Assembly: GCF_003711105.1 (NCBI RefSeq)
Contig: NZ_CP023865.1
Span: 4,303,001 to 4,367,000, forward strand
Direction of reading: 5' to 3'
DNA from: Actinoplanes teichomyceticus ATCC 31121
Lineage (GTDB): Bacteria > Actinomycetota > Actinomycetes > Mycobacteriales > Micromonosporaceae
Length of the DNA stretch: 64,000 nt
Shown: positions 8,320-16,588 of the stretch, in pieces
Layout of the letters: each line of letters starts with the position of its first letter
How positions within the stretch are numbered: the stretch's first letter is position 1
Made by a program: the position numbers and the translations under genes
The notes under the pieces: model-generated
Seen by the model: the letters and a program-made list of their open reading frames with translations, nothing else
Database searches by the model: none
What the model was told of the DNA's origin: nothing

Positions 8320-8787
8320 ATGGCGACCCAGCAATGGTCTGACACCGATCTCGCAGCTCAGCCCGCCGCCTATTGGACCGGGGTGGCCTATGAGTCGCTT
8401 ATCGCCTACACGCGCGCCCGGCATGTCGAGTTCGGCTTCACGCAACCTCAGTTCTGGCTGCTGCGTAATCTGTCCAGGGAGGATCTCCTGCCGGACGGGG
8501 GCGGGCGGACCGTCCCGGAACTCCGGCAGGCGATGAAGTCCTACCTGAGGGCCGAGGACGATCTGGAGGCCGAAGCGGAGGTTCTCCTGGAACGCGGCTG
8601 GCTGACCCGAGACGACGACGGCAGGCTGTGGCTCACCGGATCCGGGGAAGAGGCTCGCGTACGCCTGAAGCAGCACGCCCCGGAAATCCGCGCTCACATC
8701 CACCAGGGCATCGACGACGCGGATTACGTTACGGCCCTGAAGGTACTGATGAGAATGATCCGGAACACCGGTGGATCAGTGGAGTGA
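8320..8787 (+). CDS. MarR-like winged-helix regulator
   Basis: A 155-residue protein. It has an N-terminal helical part (AYWTGVAYESLIAYTRARHV), then QFWLLRNLS, a recognition region around residues 60-85, and the wing GWLTRDDDGRLWLTGSGEE, where the LTxxG pattern is typical of MarR proteins. The ATG at 8320 has a good ribosome site (GAAGGTGGA). No obvious target gene is adjacent other than itself; the palindrome at 8261-8278 is a candidate autoregulatory site. Confidence 0.75.
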   Translation: MATQQWSDTDLAAQPAAYWTGVAYESLIAYTRARHVEFGFTQPQFWLLRNLSREDLLPDGGGRTVPELRQAMKSYLRAEDDLEAEAEVLLERGWLTRDDDGRLWLTGSGEEARVRLKQHAPEIRAHIHQGIDDADYVTALKVLMRMIRNTGGSVE

Positions 8788-8938
8788 CGCGGCGGTGGCC
8801 GCCACCGACCGGCCGGTGACCGGGGCGGCTGCCGGCGCCTCGGCCGTCACCTCCCTGGAGCGGCGGCCGAGTGCGGTGGCGCCCGCACCGGCGCGCTGCT
8901 CGGCATCGCCGGTCAGCAGACGCTGGCGCCCCGGTCGA

Positions 8939-8980
8939 TGGTCCGCTCCGGTCCGGCGTACCCCGGGCCGGAGCGGACCA
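8939..8980. terminator. bidirectional hairpin terminator
   Basis: A perfect 13-bp stem (8939-8951 pairs with 8968-8980, TGGTCCGCTCCGG and its complement) with a 16-base loop sits between the convergent MarR-like gene and the debranching enzyme. It has no T-tract, as is common at high GC. The rest of 8788-9001 also has a smaller hairpin at 8793-8807 and no gene that I can see. Confidence 0.55.
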
Positions 8981-9001
8981 CGGCTCACCGATGACGCGCC
9001 C

Positions 9002-11095
9002 TCACCGCTTCCAGCCGGCTGGCAGACCCTCGATCTCGGCGCGGTCGCCTTCCGCGCTCACCCGTACCGTCGCCGGGCCCAGCCGCAGCTCGGCCAGGCT
9101 GAGCCGGCCCCACTGGCGCGGCAGCCGGGGCGCCATCCGCAGGGTCCTGGCGGGCACGTCGGGGTCCAGCCCGAGCGCCGCGCGCACCAGCAGCAGCGGC
9201 GCCGCGGCCGCCCATGCCTGCGGTGAGCAGGAGGTCGGGTAGGGCACCGGTGGGCTGAACCGGGCGCGCTCGAAACCGCAGAACAGCTCGGGCAGCCGGC
9301 CGCCGAACGCGGTCGCGGCATCCAGCAGGCCGCCGATCAGCCGGTGTGCCAGCGGCACCGCGCCGGGGATGTGCCGGTAGCGCAGCAGACCCGCGACCAC
9401 GATCGCGGTGTCGTGCGGCCACACCGAGCCGTTGTGGTAGCTCATCGGGTTGTAGGCGCCCATCGTCGCGGACATGGTGCGCAGCCCGTACCCGGTGTCC
9501 ATGTCGCGTCCGGACAGCCGCTGCACCAGCCGCTCGGCGTGCTCGTCCGGCACGATGCCGGCCCACAACGCGTGACCCGGATTGCTGGTCAGCGCGTCGA
9601 CCGGCGCCTTGGCCCCGTCCAGGGCGAGGGCGTACCAGCCCCGGTCGGGCAACCAGAACCGGTCGGTGAACCGGGTGCGCAGCTCGGCTGCCCGCCGCCG
9701 GCACCGTTCGGCCCGCTGATCGTCGCCGAACGCCTGCGCCAGCTCGGCGCGGGCCAGCCAGGCCGTGTACGCGTACGCCTGCACCTCACACAGCGCGATC
9801 GGCGTGCGCGCCGGTGTGCCGTCGGCGAACGCGATCGCGTCGAAGCTGTCCTTCCAGCCCTGGTTGGCCAGGCCCCGGTCCGTGGCGCGCTGGTACTCCA
9901 CGAAGCCGTCACCGTCGCGGTCGCCGTAACGCTCCAGCCACTCCAGAGCGGCGTCGGCGGCCGGCAGCAGCCGCCGGATCGTGGCTTCGTCGGCGCCCCA
10001 CCGCCACGCCTCGGCGAGCAGCATCACGAACAACGGCGTGGCGTCCACGCTGCCGTAGTAGTGACTGCCGCCCAGAGCGCGGTCGCTGTCCGGGCCGAGC
10101 CGCAGCTCGTGCAGGATGCGCCCCGGCTGCTCCTCGGTCACCGGGTCCACCGCGCGGCCCTGGGTCGCGGCCAGCATCTGCAGCGTGCCCAACGCCAGAT
10201 TGAGGTCCAGCGGCAGCACCGACCACGCGGTGAGCAGACTGTCGCGGCCGAACAGCGTCATGAACCACGGTGCTCCCGCCGCGACGAACGGACGCCCGGT
10301 CCGCGGATCCGGGATCTGCAGCGCCCCCAGATCCGTCTCGGTACGGCGCAGCACCGCCGCCAGCGCCGGGTCGTCGACGTCGACGCGGGTGCTCGCCTGC
10401 CGCCACGCCTGCAGCTTGCGGGCCGCGGCACTGTGGTCGATTCGCTGGCCGCGTTCGAATCCGGGGCTGATCCAGCGACCCGCCGCCATCGGCTCGGCGA
10501 CGATCTCGGTGCCCCACTGCCCCCGGGCCGGCACGACGATCCGCCAGCTCAACCCACCCGGGGTGACCAGCGGATCGCCGGAGGTGGTGACCCGCAGCCG
10601 GCGCCCGCCGTCGGCGCGGGCCGTCAGCTGCAGCTCCTGCCCGTCGACGGTGGTGTCCGCCCCGCCGCCGGCCGCGCGGCCCTCCTTGACCGCGAACAGA
10701 TCGGCGAAGTCCGCCTCCACGACGAGGGAGAGCACGCACGTGGTGGCCTCGCGGCCGAGGTTCTCCACCGTGACCGTCTCCCGGAGGCCGTCGCCGACCA
10801 GGCGTTCCCGCGTGATCAGCAGGGTGCTGTCGGCCAGCCCGGCCAGCGGCGGGCGACGCAGCACGAACCGCGCCGCGTACGCGTCCGGCGCGAGCACGCT
10901 CAGCGGCTGGGGCCGGTGCCCGTCGAGCCGTAGCTGCCACCGCGACAACACCCGCGCGTCCCGGACGAACAGGCCGTGCGCGTTACCGGGATCGACGTCG
11001 CCGGCGGCGTCGGAGAGACAGAACGTCGAGCCTTCCACCAGCGTGACCGCTTGCCCGACGAGCGTCGGCTCGCCCGCATGGAGCGGCCCCGTCAT
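9002..11095 (-). CDS. amylo-alpha-1,6-glucosidase / glycogen debranching enzyme-like
   Basis: A 697-residue cytosolic glycoside hydrolase. Residues about 10-230 form the glycogen debranching N-terminal domain (TLVEGSTFCLSDAAGDV; HGLFVRDARVLSRWQLRLDG). From about 260 onward there is an alpha/alpha toroid with AAGAPWFMTLFGRDSLLTAW, AIALCEVQAYAYTAW-type and YNPMSYHNGSVWPHDTAI motifs, typical of the catalytic part. These enzymes trim alpha-1,6 branches or similar glucans. The ATG overlaps the stop of the upstream glycosyltransferase fragment (ATGA), so it is the last gene of a four-gene leftward unit with the acetate kinase. Confidence 0.85.
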   Translation of the reverse strand: MTGPLHAGEPTLVGQAVTLVEGSTFCLSDAAGDVDPGNAHGLFVRDARVLSRWQLRLDGHRPQPLSVLAPDAYAARFVLRRPPLAGLADSTLLITRERLVGDGLRETVTVENLGREATTCVLSLVVEADFADLFAVKEGRAAGGGADTTVDGQELQLTARADGGRRLRVTTSGDPLVTPGGLSWRIVVPARGQWGTEIVAEPMAAGRWISPGFERGQRIDHSAAARKLQAWRQASTRVDVDDPALAAVLRRTETDLGALQIPDPRTGRPFVAAGAPWFMTLFGRDSLLTAWSVLPLDLNLALGTLQMLAATQGRAVDPVTEEQPGRILHELRLGPDSDRALGGSHYYGSVDATPLFVMLLAEAWRWGADEATIRRLLPAADAALEWLERYGDRDGDGFVEYQRATDRGLANQGWKDSFDAIAFADGTPARTPIALCEVQAYAYTAWLARAELAQAFGDDQRAERCRRRAAELRTRFTDRFWLPDRGWYALALDGAKAPVDALTSNPGHALWAGIVPDEHAERLVQRLSGRDMDTGYGLRTMSATMGAYNPMSYHNGSVWPHDTAIVVAGLLRYRHIPGAVPLAHRLIGGLLDAATAFGGRLPELFCGFERARFSPPVPYPTSCSPQAWAAAAPLLLVRAALGLDPDVPARTLRMAPRLPRQWGRLSLAELRLGPATVRVSAEGDRAEIEGLPAGWKR

Positions 11096-11664
11096 GCCGC
11101 ACCCGCCGACTCGGACGGTTCCGCGGGGCGCCCGGTGTGCCGGGAGAGCGGGGCCCGGCCGGTCCGGCCGGAACGCCGGTGGTCACGCTGGTAGCGGCGG
11201 TCCCGCGCGGCATCCAGATCGCCGTAGTCGCGGCGCAGCTGGTCGAGGTCGGTGACCCGGGCCGTCGCGGCGGCTGCCCGGCGTTCGAGAACCTGCCGGT
11301 AGACGGCGGTGTACCCGGAACCGAGGCGGTCGACGTCGAACAGGTCGGCGACCCGGCGGCGGCAGGCGGCCGCATCGAGACGATCGAGACGGCCCAGCAG
11401 TTCGGGCAGCTCGGCGGGATGGTCGGCGATGTACCCGGTGACGCCGTCGGCGACCACCTCCGCCACGGCGCCGCCCCGCAACGCCACCACCGGGGTGCCG
11501 CACGCCATGTCCTCGATCATCACCATGCCGAACGGCTCCTCCCACTGCACCGGGAACAGCAGGCAGCGGGCTCCGCCGCGGTCCGCCGGCACCGGCGCAC
11601 CCGGCTGGATCCGCGGCGTCTCCCCCTTCGCGCGTCCGGTCGCCGTGACCGCGCCCCCGCTCAT
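11092..11664 (-). pseudogene. truncated GT4-type glycosyltransferase (C-terminal fragment)
   Basis: A 190-codon frame whose residues about 33-130 match the end of a GT-B glycosyltransferase. ARCLLFPVQWEEPFGMVMIE followed by MACGTPVVALRGG is the E-x7-E donor-binding element. The remainder of the Rossmann half and the usual closing helices follow. Family members have about 350-400 residues; the whole N-terminal acceptor half is missing, and the first 30 residues here look unrelated. A 60-residue basic tail follows. It keeps the ATGA overlap with the next gene. It is probably a relic of a glycosyltransferase deleted between here and the acetate kinase gene (8 bp away), though the fragment may still be translated. 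Confidence 0.65.
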
Positions 11665-11672
11665 GGTGGCGG

Positions 11673-12821
11673 TCAGCGCCCGGCCGGCGGTCGCCGGGAC
11701 GCTCGGCTGTCGGACCCGGGACCCCGCCGGCTGAGCGGACGGGCGAGGTCCTCCCGATCGCCGCGCAGCGCGGTGCCGGCTTCACGGGCCAGCTGTAGTT
11801 CCTCGCGGGGCTCGACGACCAGCACGGCGATGCGGGACTCGGCCGGGCTGATCGGGCCGTCCTCGTCGCGGTTGCCGGTGACCGGCAGCGGTACACCGAG
11901 CAGCCCGAGCCCGGCGCACACGGCGTGGCGGACCTCCGGCTGGTCCCAGCCGATCTCGCCGGTGAAGACCACGGCGTCGAGGCGGTCCAGCGACGTCGCG
12001 GCGGCGGCGATCTCGCGGCGCACCCGGTGGGTGAACACGTCCAGCGCCGGGTCGCCGACCAGGTCGCGGGTGTCGCCGGAGCGGCCGCCGGAGAGGCCGA
12101 GCAGCCCGGAGTGGTGGTACAGCCCGTCGGTCAGCTCGTCCAGCGTCAAGCGGCCGTCGAGCAGCCACAGCAGCATGCCCGGGTCCACCGCGCCGGAGCG
12201 TTTGCTCATCGGGACGCCGTCGAGCGGGGTGAAGCCCATCGAGGTGTCCACGCTGCGGCCGTCGCGGACCGCGCAGACCGACGCGCCGCCGCCCAGGTGG
12301 GCGAGCACCATCTGCAGCCGGTCGACCGGGCGCTGCAGCAGTTCGGCGGCCCGGACGGTGGCGTACGCGTAGGACAGTCCGTGGAAGCCGTGCCGGCGCA
12401 GCCCCCACCGCTCGCGCCACCGCGCGGGCAGCGGGTACGTGGCGGCGTGCGCGGGCAGGCCGGCGTGGAAGGCGTCGTCCGGGCAGACCACGTGCGGCAC
12501 GTCGGGCAGCAGCTCGCGCAGCGTGTCGAGCAGGGTGAGCGCGGGTGGCACGTGCAGCGGCGCGAGGTCGGCCACCCGGTCCAGCCCGGCGCGCAGCTCG
12601 TCGTCGACGATCGTGGGCCGGCGCACCAGGTCCCCGCCGTGCACCAGGCGGTGCGCGACCGCGGCCGGGGCGTCCCGGCCGCTGACGAAGGCGCGCACCG
12701 CCTCGGTGGCGGGCGCGGCGCCGGGCGGGTCGGCCAGGTCGCACCGATCGAGCACCCGGTCACCGTCGACAAGGACCAGGTGCAGGCTGTTGGAGCCGGC
12801 GTTGACGGTCAGCACGGCCAT
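11673..12821 (-). CDS. ackA: acetate/propionate kinase family protein, divergent
   Basis: A 382-residue ASKHA-fold kinase. Family motifs are visible: LTVNAGSNSLHLVLVDGD at the N-terminus, AHRLVHGG (Arg equivalent to R91), PDDAFH (Asp equivalent to D148), RRHGFHGLSY (His equivalent to H180) and GVPMSKRSGAVDPG (Arg equivalent to R241). The last signature is FTGEIGWDQPEVR, where ordinary acetate kinases read FTxGIGEN; the metal-site Glu is Trp here. The enzyme would interconvert acetyl phosphate and acetate with ADP/ATP, but activity should be tested given that change. The stop of the upstream gene is 2 bp away. The C-terminal 30 residues are a basic tail. Confidence 0.8.
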   Translation of the reverse strand: MAVLTVNAGSNSLHLVLVDGDRVLDRCDLADPPGAAPATEAVRAFVSGRDAPAAVAHRLVHGGDLVRRPTIVDDELRAGLDRVADLAPLHVPPALTLLDTLRELLPDVPHVVCPDDAFHAGLPAHAATYPLPARWRERWGLRRHGFHGLSYAYATVRAAELLQRPVDRLQMVLAHLGGGASVCAVRDGRSVDTSMGFTPLDGVPMSKRSGAVDPGMLLWLLDGRLTLDELTDGLYHHSGLLGLSGGRSGDTRDLVGDPALDVFTHRVRREIAAAATSLDRLDAVVFTGEIGWDQPEVRHAVCAGLGLLGVPLPVTGNRDEDGPISPAESRIAVLVVEPREELQLAREAGTALRGDREDLARPLSRRGPGSDSRASRRPPAGR

Positions 12822-12823
12822 GA

Positions 12824-13237
12824 TCAGCGCTTCTGGAGGGCGCGGACCAGCTCGGCCTTGGTCATCGTGGAGCGGCCGGCGACGCCGCGGTCGCGGGCTT
12901 CGGCGTACAGCTCGGCCTTCGTCCGCCCGGACCGTGCGACGCCCGGGTCGCGCGGTTTGCTGGACGATTTCATGCGCTTGGTGGGTTTGCCCAGCTCGCG
13001 CCAGCTGGTCTCGGTCATCTGGACGCCGAGCCGGCGGGCGGCCCGCTGGATACGGCGGAACGCCTCGTCACGCTCGGCGTCGGTGGCGTCACGGACCTGG
13101 TCGAAGCGGGCGATCGCGTTGCGCACGTGGCTCGCGTCGTGCAGCGGCTCCTTGCGCAGCCGGGGGAAGGCGAACTCGCTGTCCGGCATCGCGTCGCGGG
13201 CGGCGGCGTCGAGCGCGGTGGTCTTCTTGGCAGCCAT
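12824..13237 (-). CDS. DUF6582-type protein with Rho_N/SAP-like tail
   Basis: A 137-residue basic protein. The N-terminal part (MPDSEFAFPRLRKEPLHDAS then HVRNAIARFDQV) matches the short DUF6582 family as I recall it; residues 60-80 include ARRLGVQMTETSWRELGK. The C-terminal 35 residues, RTKAELYAEARDRGVAGRS then MTKAELVRALQKR, form a small helix-extended-loop-helix like Rho N-terminal or SAP domains that bind nucleic acids. It is first gene of the leftward unit, 2 bp before the acetate kinase. A nucleic-acid or chromatin-associated role is an inference. Confidence 0.7.
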   Translation of the reverse strand: MAAKKTTALDAAARDAMPDSEFAFPRLRKEPLHDASHVRNAIARFDQVRDATDAERDEAFRRIQRAARRLGVQMTETSWRELGKPTKRMKSSSKPRDPGVARSGRTKAELYAEARDRGVAGRSTMTKAELVRALQKR

Positions 13238-13380
13238 GATCCTCAGATACCCCGGCGGGCGGCGGTTCTCACCCGAGGCCGGCCTGTGCGCCACCGTCGT
13301 GCGGACGCGAGCGCCACCCACGCGCGCCGGGAATCGAGGCCGTGGCGAGAGCCGGTCTTCGCGTCGCCCGCGCGTCGGGA

Positions 13381-14523
13381 TCAGTAGGAGCGCGGCAGGC
13401 CCAGCGAGAACTGGGCGACGAAGTTCAGCGCCATCTCCCGGCTGACCGGGGCCATCCGGGTCAGCCGGGCCGTGGCCAGCGCCTGGACCAGGCCGTACTC
13501 GCTGGCCAGGCCGTTGCCGCCGTGGGTCTGGATGGCCTGGTCGACCGCGGCGCAGACCACCTCGCCGGCCGCGTACTTGGCCATGTTCGCCGCCTCCCCG
13601 GCCGCCTTCAGGTCCCCGGCGGCGTGCAGCGCCGCGGCCTTCTGGGTGAGCAGGCGGGCCGCCTCGATCTCCACGTGCAGCTTCGCCAGCGGGTGGCTGA
13701 TCGCCTGGTGCGCGCCGATCGGGACGCCCCAGACGGCGCGCTCCCCCGCGTACCGCACCGCCTTGCGCAACGCCCAGCGCGCCATGCCGGTCGCCGACGA
13801 CGCGGCCATGATGCGTTCCGGGTTGAGGCCGGCGAACAGCTGATCGAATCCGGCCTCCGGGTCGCCGATCAGGGCGTCGGCCGGCAGCCGCACGTCGTCC
13901 AGGAACAGGGTGAACTGGTCCTCCGGCGCGACCAGGCCCATGTCGATCCGGCGGTGGGTGAAGCCGGGCGCGCCGACCGGGACCATGAACAGCGCCGGGC
14001 GGTCGCCGGCCCGGGCCACCACCAGCACGTGCGAGGCCTCGTCCACCCCACTGATGTACGTCTTGGTCCCGCCGAGCACCCACCCGTCGCCGTCCCGGCG
14101 GGCCCGCGTGGCGATCCGGTGGGTGTTGGATCCGGCGTCCGGTTCGGTGATCCCGAAGACGTACGTCGCGGTGCCGTCGGCCAGGCCCGGCAGCCAGCGC
14201 CGCCTCTGCTCGCCGGTGCCGAACCGGGCGATCATCGTGCCCACGATGGCCGGCGACACCACCATGAGCAGCAGCGGACAGCCGGCGGTGGCCAACTCCT
14301 CGCACACGGCGGCCAGGTCGCCGATGTCGCCGCCACCGCCGCCGTATTCGGCCGGGACGGCCACGCCGAGGTAGCCCAGGGCGGCGGCCTCCCGCCACAG
14401 CTCGGTGGTCTTGCGGCCGTCGCGGGCGGCGGCGTAGAAGTAGGCCTCGCCGTAGCGGCCGGCGAGGCGGGCCACGGCAGCGCGCAGTTCCCGGCGTTCC
14501 GCGGACTCGACAAAATCGGTCAA
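13381..14523 (-). CDS. acyl-CoA dehydrogenase
   Basis: A 380-residue FAD acyl-CoA dehydrogenase. Seen: the N-terminal helical domain, GYLGVAVPAEYGGGGG, the FAD/substrate motif FGITEPDAGSNTHRIATRA, GTKTYISGVDEASHVLV in the beta domain and QAIQTHGGNGLASEYGLVQA near the C-terminus. It fits the citronellyl-/isovaleryl-type dehydrogenases that accompany AtuA and biotin-dependent carboxylases. It would introduce the alpha-beta double bond before carboxylation. It starts 1 bp after the stop of the biotin-carboxylase gene and is last gene of the operon. Confidence 0.9.
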   Translation of the reverse strand: MTDFVESAERRELRAAVARLAGRYGEAYFYAAARDGRKTTELWREAAALGYLGVAVPAEYGGGGGDIGDLAAVCEELATAGCPLLLMVVSPAIVGTMIARFGTGEQRRRWLPGLADGTATYVFGITEPDAGSNTHRIATRARRDGDGWVLGGTKTYISGVDEASHVLVVARAGDRPALFMVPVGAPGFTHRRIDMGLVAPEDQFTLFLDDVRLPADALIGDPEAGFDQLFAGLNPERIMAASSATGMARWALRKAVRYAGERAVWGVPIGAHQAISHPLAKLHVEIEAARLLTQKAAALHAAGDLKAAGEAANMAKYAAGEVVCAAVDQAIQTHGGNGLASEYGLVQALATARLTRMAPVSREMALNFVAQFSLGLPRSY

Positions 14524-14524
14524 C

Positions 14525-16588
14525 TCATCCCCCAGACGACGGATCCAGAGCCACGCCGCCGGACGCCGCGGCGATTCCCGACGACCGGCCGGCGACCGGG
14601 GCGGCCTCCGACGGCTCGACGACGGGCGTCACGGCCACGGGCGCGGGCACGCCGGGCGGCTCCACCGCGCCGGGCGACTCCGGCGCATCGGCGGGCTCCC
14701 GCGCCTCGGGCGGGTGGATCACGGCGAGGACCTCTCCCGCCGCCACCTGCCGGCCGACCGCCGCGATCGGCCCGGCCACCACCCCCGCACCCGGCGCGGT
14801 CAGCGTCTGCTGCATCTTCATGGCCTCCAGGACCACGACCGGATCCCCCGCCGCGACCCGGTCGCCCACGGCCACCGGTACGGCGACGACCAGGCCGGGC
14901 ATCGGGGCGAGCAGCGACCCGGCGGCGACGCTCGCGGCCGGGTCGGTGAAGACCGGTACGGCCTCGAAGTCGTACGCCCCGTCCGGCCCGCGCACGTCCG
15001 CGCCGCCGCCGGCCACGCTCACCCGGTACGTCTCGCGCACCCCGTGGTCGTCGAGCACGACCCGCCCGTCCGCGTCCGCCCGCACCACCCGCACGCCCGG
15101 CAGCCAGGACGACTCCAGGCGCCCGCCGCGCGAGGTGTAGCTCACCTGGTACGCCGTCGCGCCGCACCGGTACGTCCGCACCCGCTCCCGGCTGGGCACG
15201 TTGCGCCACGCCGCCGGGATCCGCGCCTGCACCGGGGCGGTGGCCGCGCCGGTGACCGCGGCGCCGAGCGCCGCCGCCAGGGCCGCTTTCCGGATCGTGT
15301 GGCCGGTGCCGGCGCCGGTCCACGCAGGCAGCCGCCGGTCCAGCAGCGCGGTGTCGACCCGACCGGCGGCGAAGTCGTCGTCGGCGAGGATCGCGCGCAG
15401 CAGGGCGAGGTTGGTGGTGACGCCGTGCACCGCCGCGCGCCGCAGCGCGTCGGCGAGCAGCCGGATCGCCGAGTCCCGGTCCGGACCGTGCGCGACCACC
15501 TTGGCGAGCATGGCGTCGTAGTGGACGCCGACCGCGCTGCCCGGCTCCACGCCGGAGTCCACGCGTACGCCGGGGGCCGGGAAGTCGAAGGCCCGCAGTC
15601 GGCCGGTCTGCGGCGCGAAGCCCGCCGCCGGGTCCTCGGCGTAGAGCCGCACCTCGACGGCGTGCCCGGACATCGCCGGTGGCGCCGGTGGCAGCCGGCG
15701 GCCCTCGGCGATCGCGATCTGCCAGGCGACCAGGTCGAGGCCGGTCACCGCCTCGGTGACCGGATGCTCCACCTGCAGCCGGGTGTTCATCTCCAGGAAG
15801 AAGATGCGCTCCCGGTCGACGAGGAACTCGACCGTGCCGGCGCTGCGATAGCGCACCGCTTCGGCGGCCGCCGAAGCGTGCCGGTGCAGCGCGGCGCGGA
15901 CCGCGTCGGGCAGGCCCGGCGCCGGCGCCTCCTCGACGATCTTCTGGTGCCGCCGCTGGATCGAGCAGTCCCGGTCGCCGAGGATCCAGATCCGGCCGCC
16001 CGCGTCGCCGAGGACCTGCACCTCGACATGCCGGGCCGCGGGCAGGTACGGCTCGGTGAAGACCGCGCCGTCGCCGAACGCGGCGGCCGCCTCGGCCCGC
16101 GCGGCGCGCAACGCCGGGCCCAGCGCCTGCGGGTCGGTCACCACCCGCATACCGCGCCCGCCCCCGCCGGCCGCCGCCTTGATCAGCAGCGGGAACGTCC
16201 GGTCGCCGGAGAGCACCGGGACCCCGGCGCGGGCGACCAGCTCCTTGGCGCGGATCTTGTCGCCCATCGCCTCGATCGCCTCCGGGTTCGGACCGATCCA
16301 GATCAGCCCGGCGGCCGGCACGTCCCGGGCGAAGCCGGCGTTCTCCGACAGGAACCCGTATCCGGGGTGGATCGCGTCGGCGCCGGTGCGCCGCGCCGCC
16401 GCGACGATCCCCGCCGCGTCCAGGTACGACTCCACCCGGACCGCGACGTCCGCCTCGGTGACGTGCGGCAGGTCCCGGTCCGGGTCGGTGTGGACGGCGA
16501 CCGTCGCGATGCCGAGCGCGCGGCAGGTCCGGAAGATCCGGCGGGCGATCTCACCCCGGTTGGCGACCAGCAGACGGTGGATCATCAC
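14525..16588 (-). CDS. acyl-CoA carboxylase alpha subunit (biotin carboxylase + BCCP)
   Basis: A 687-residue subunit. Residues 1-450 are biotin carboxylase (HRLLVANRGEIARRIFRTCR; ATP-grasp glycine loop LIKAAAGGGGRGMRVV; FLEMNTRLQVEHPVTE). Residues about 555-625 are the biotin carrier domain with VVLEAMKMQQ, Lys591 being the biotinylation site. The last 60 residues are a Pro/Ala-rich tail without known function. It would carboxylate biotin for the beta subunit encoded just upstream (4-bp ATGA overlap). Candidate substrates are geranyl-, methylcrotonyl- or propionyl-type CoA esters; the AtuA neighbour favours the first two. Confidence 0.9.
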   Translation of the reverse strand: MMIHRLLVANRGEIARRIFRTCRALGIATVAVHTDPDRDLPHVTEADVAVRVESYLDAAGIVAAARRTGADAIHPGYGFLSENAGFARDVPAAGLIWIGPNPEAIEAMGDKIRAKELVARAGVPVLSGDRTFPLLIKAAAGGGGRGMRVVTDPQALGPALRAARAEAAAAFGDGAVFTEPYLPAARHVEVQVLGDAGGRIWILGDRDCSIQRRHQKIVEEAPAPGLPDAVRAALHRHASAAAEAVRYRSAGTVEFLVDRERIFFLEMNTRLQVEHPVTEAVTGLDLVAWQIAIAEGRRLPPAPPAMSGHAVEVRLYAEDPAAGFAPQTGRLRAFDFPAPGVRVDSGVEPGSAVGVHYDAMLAKVVAHGPDRDSAIRLLADALRRAAVHGVTTNLALLRAILADDDFAAGRVDTALLDRRLPAWTGAGTGHTIRKAALAAALGAAVTGAATAPVQARIPAAWRNVPSRERVRTYRCGATAYQVSYTSRGGRLESSWLPGVRVVRADADGRVVLDDHGVRETYRVSVAGGGADVRGPDGAYDFEAVPVFTDPAASVAAGSLLAPMPGLVVAVPVAVGDRVAAGDPVVVLEAMKMQQTLTAPGAGVVAGPIAAVGRQVAAGEVLAVIHPPEAREPADAPESPGAVEPPGVPAPVAVTPVVEPSEAAPVAGRSSGIAAASGGVALDPSSGG

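Noticed and set aside
9344..10933. Plus-strand open frame of ~529 codons opposite the debranching enzyme
   Set aside because: Arg/Gly/Gln-rich shadow with no recognisable domain; the minus-strand glycoside hydrolase is clear.
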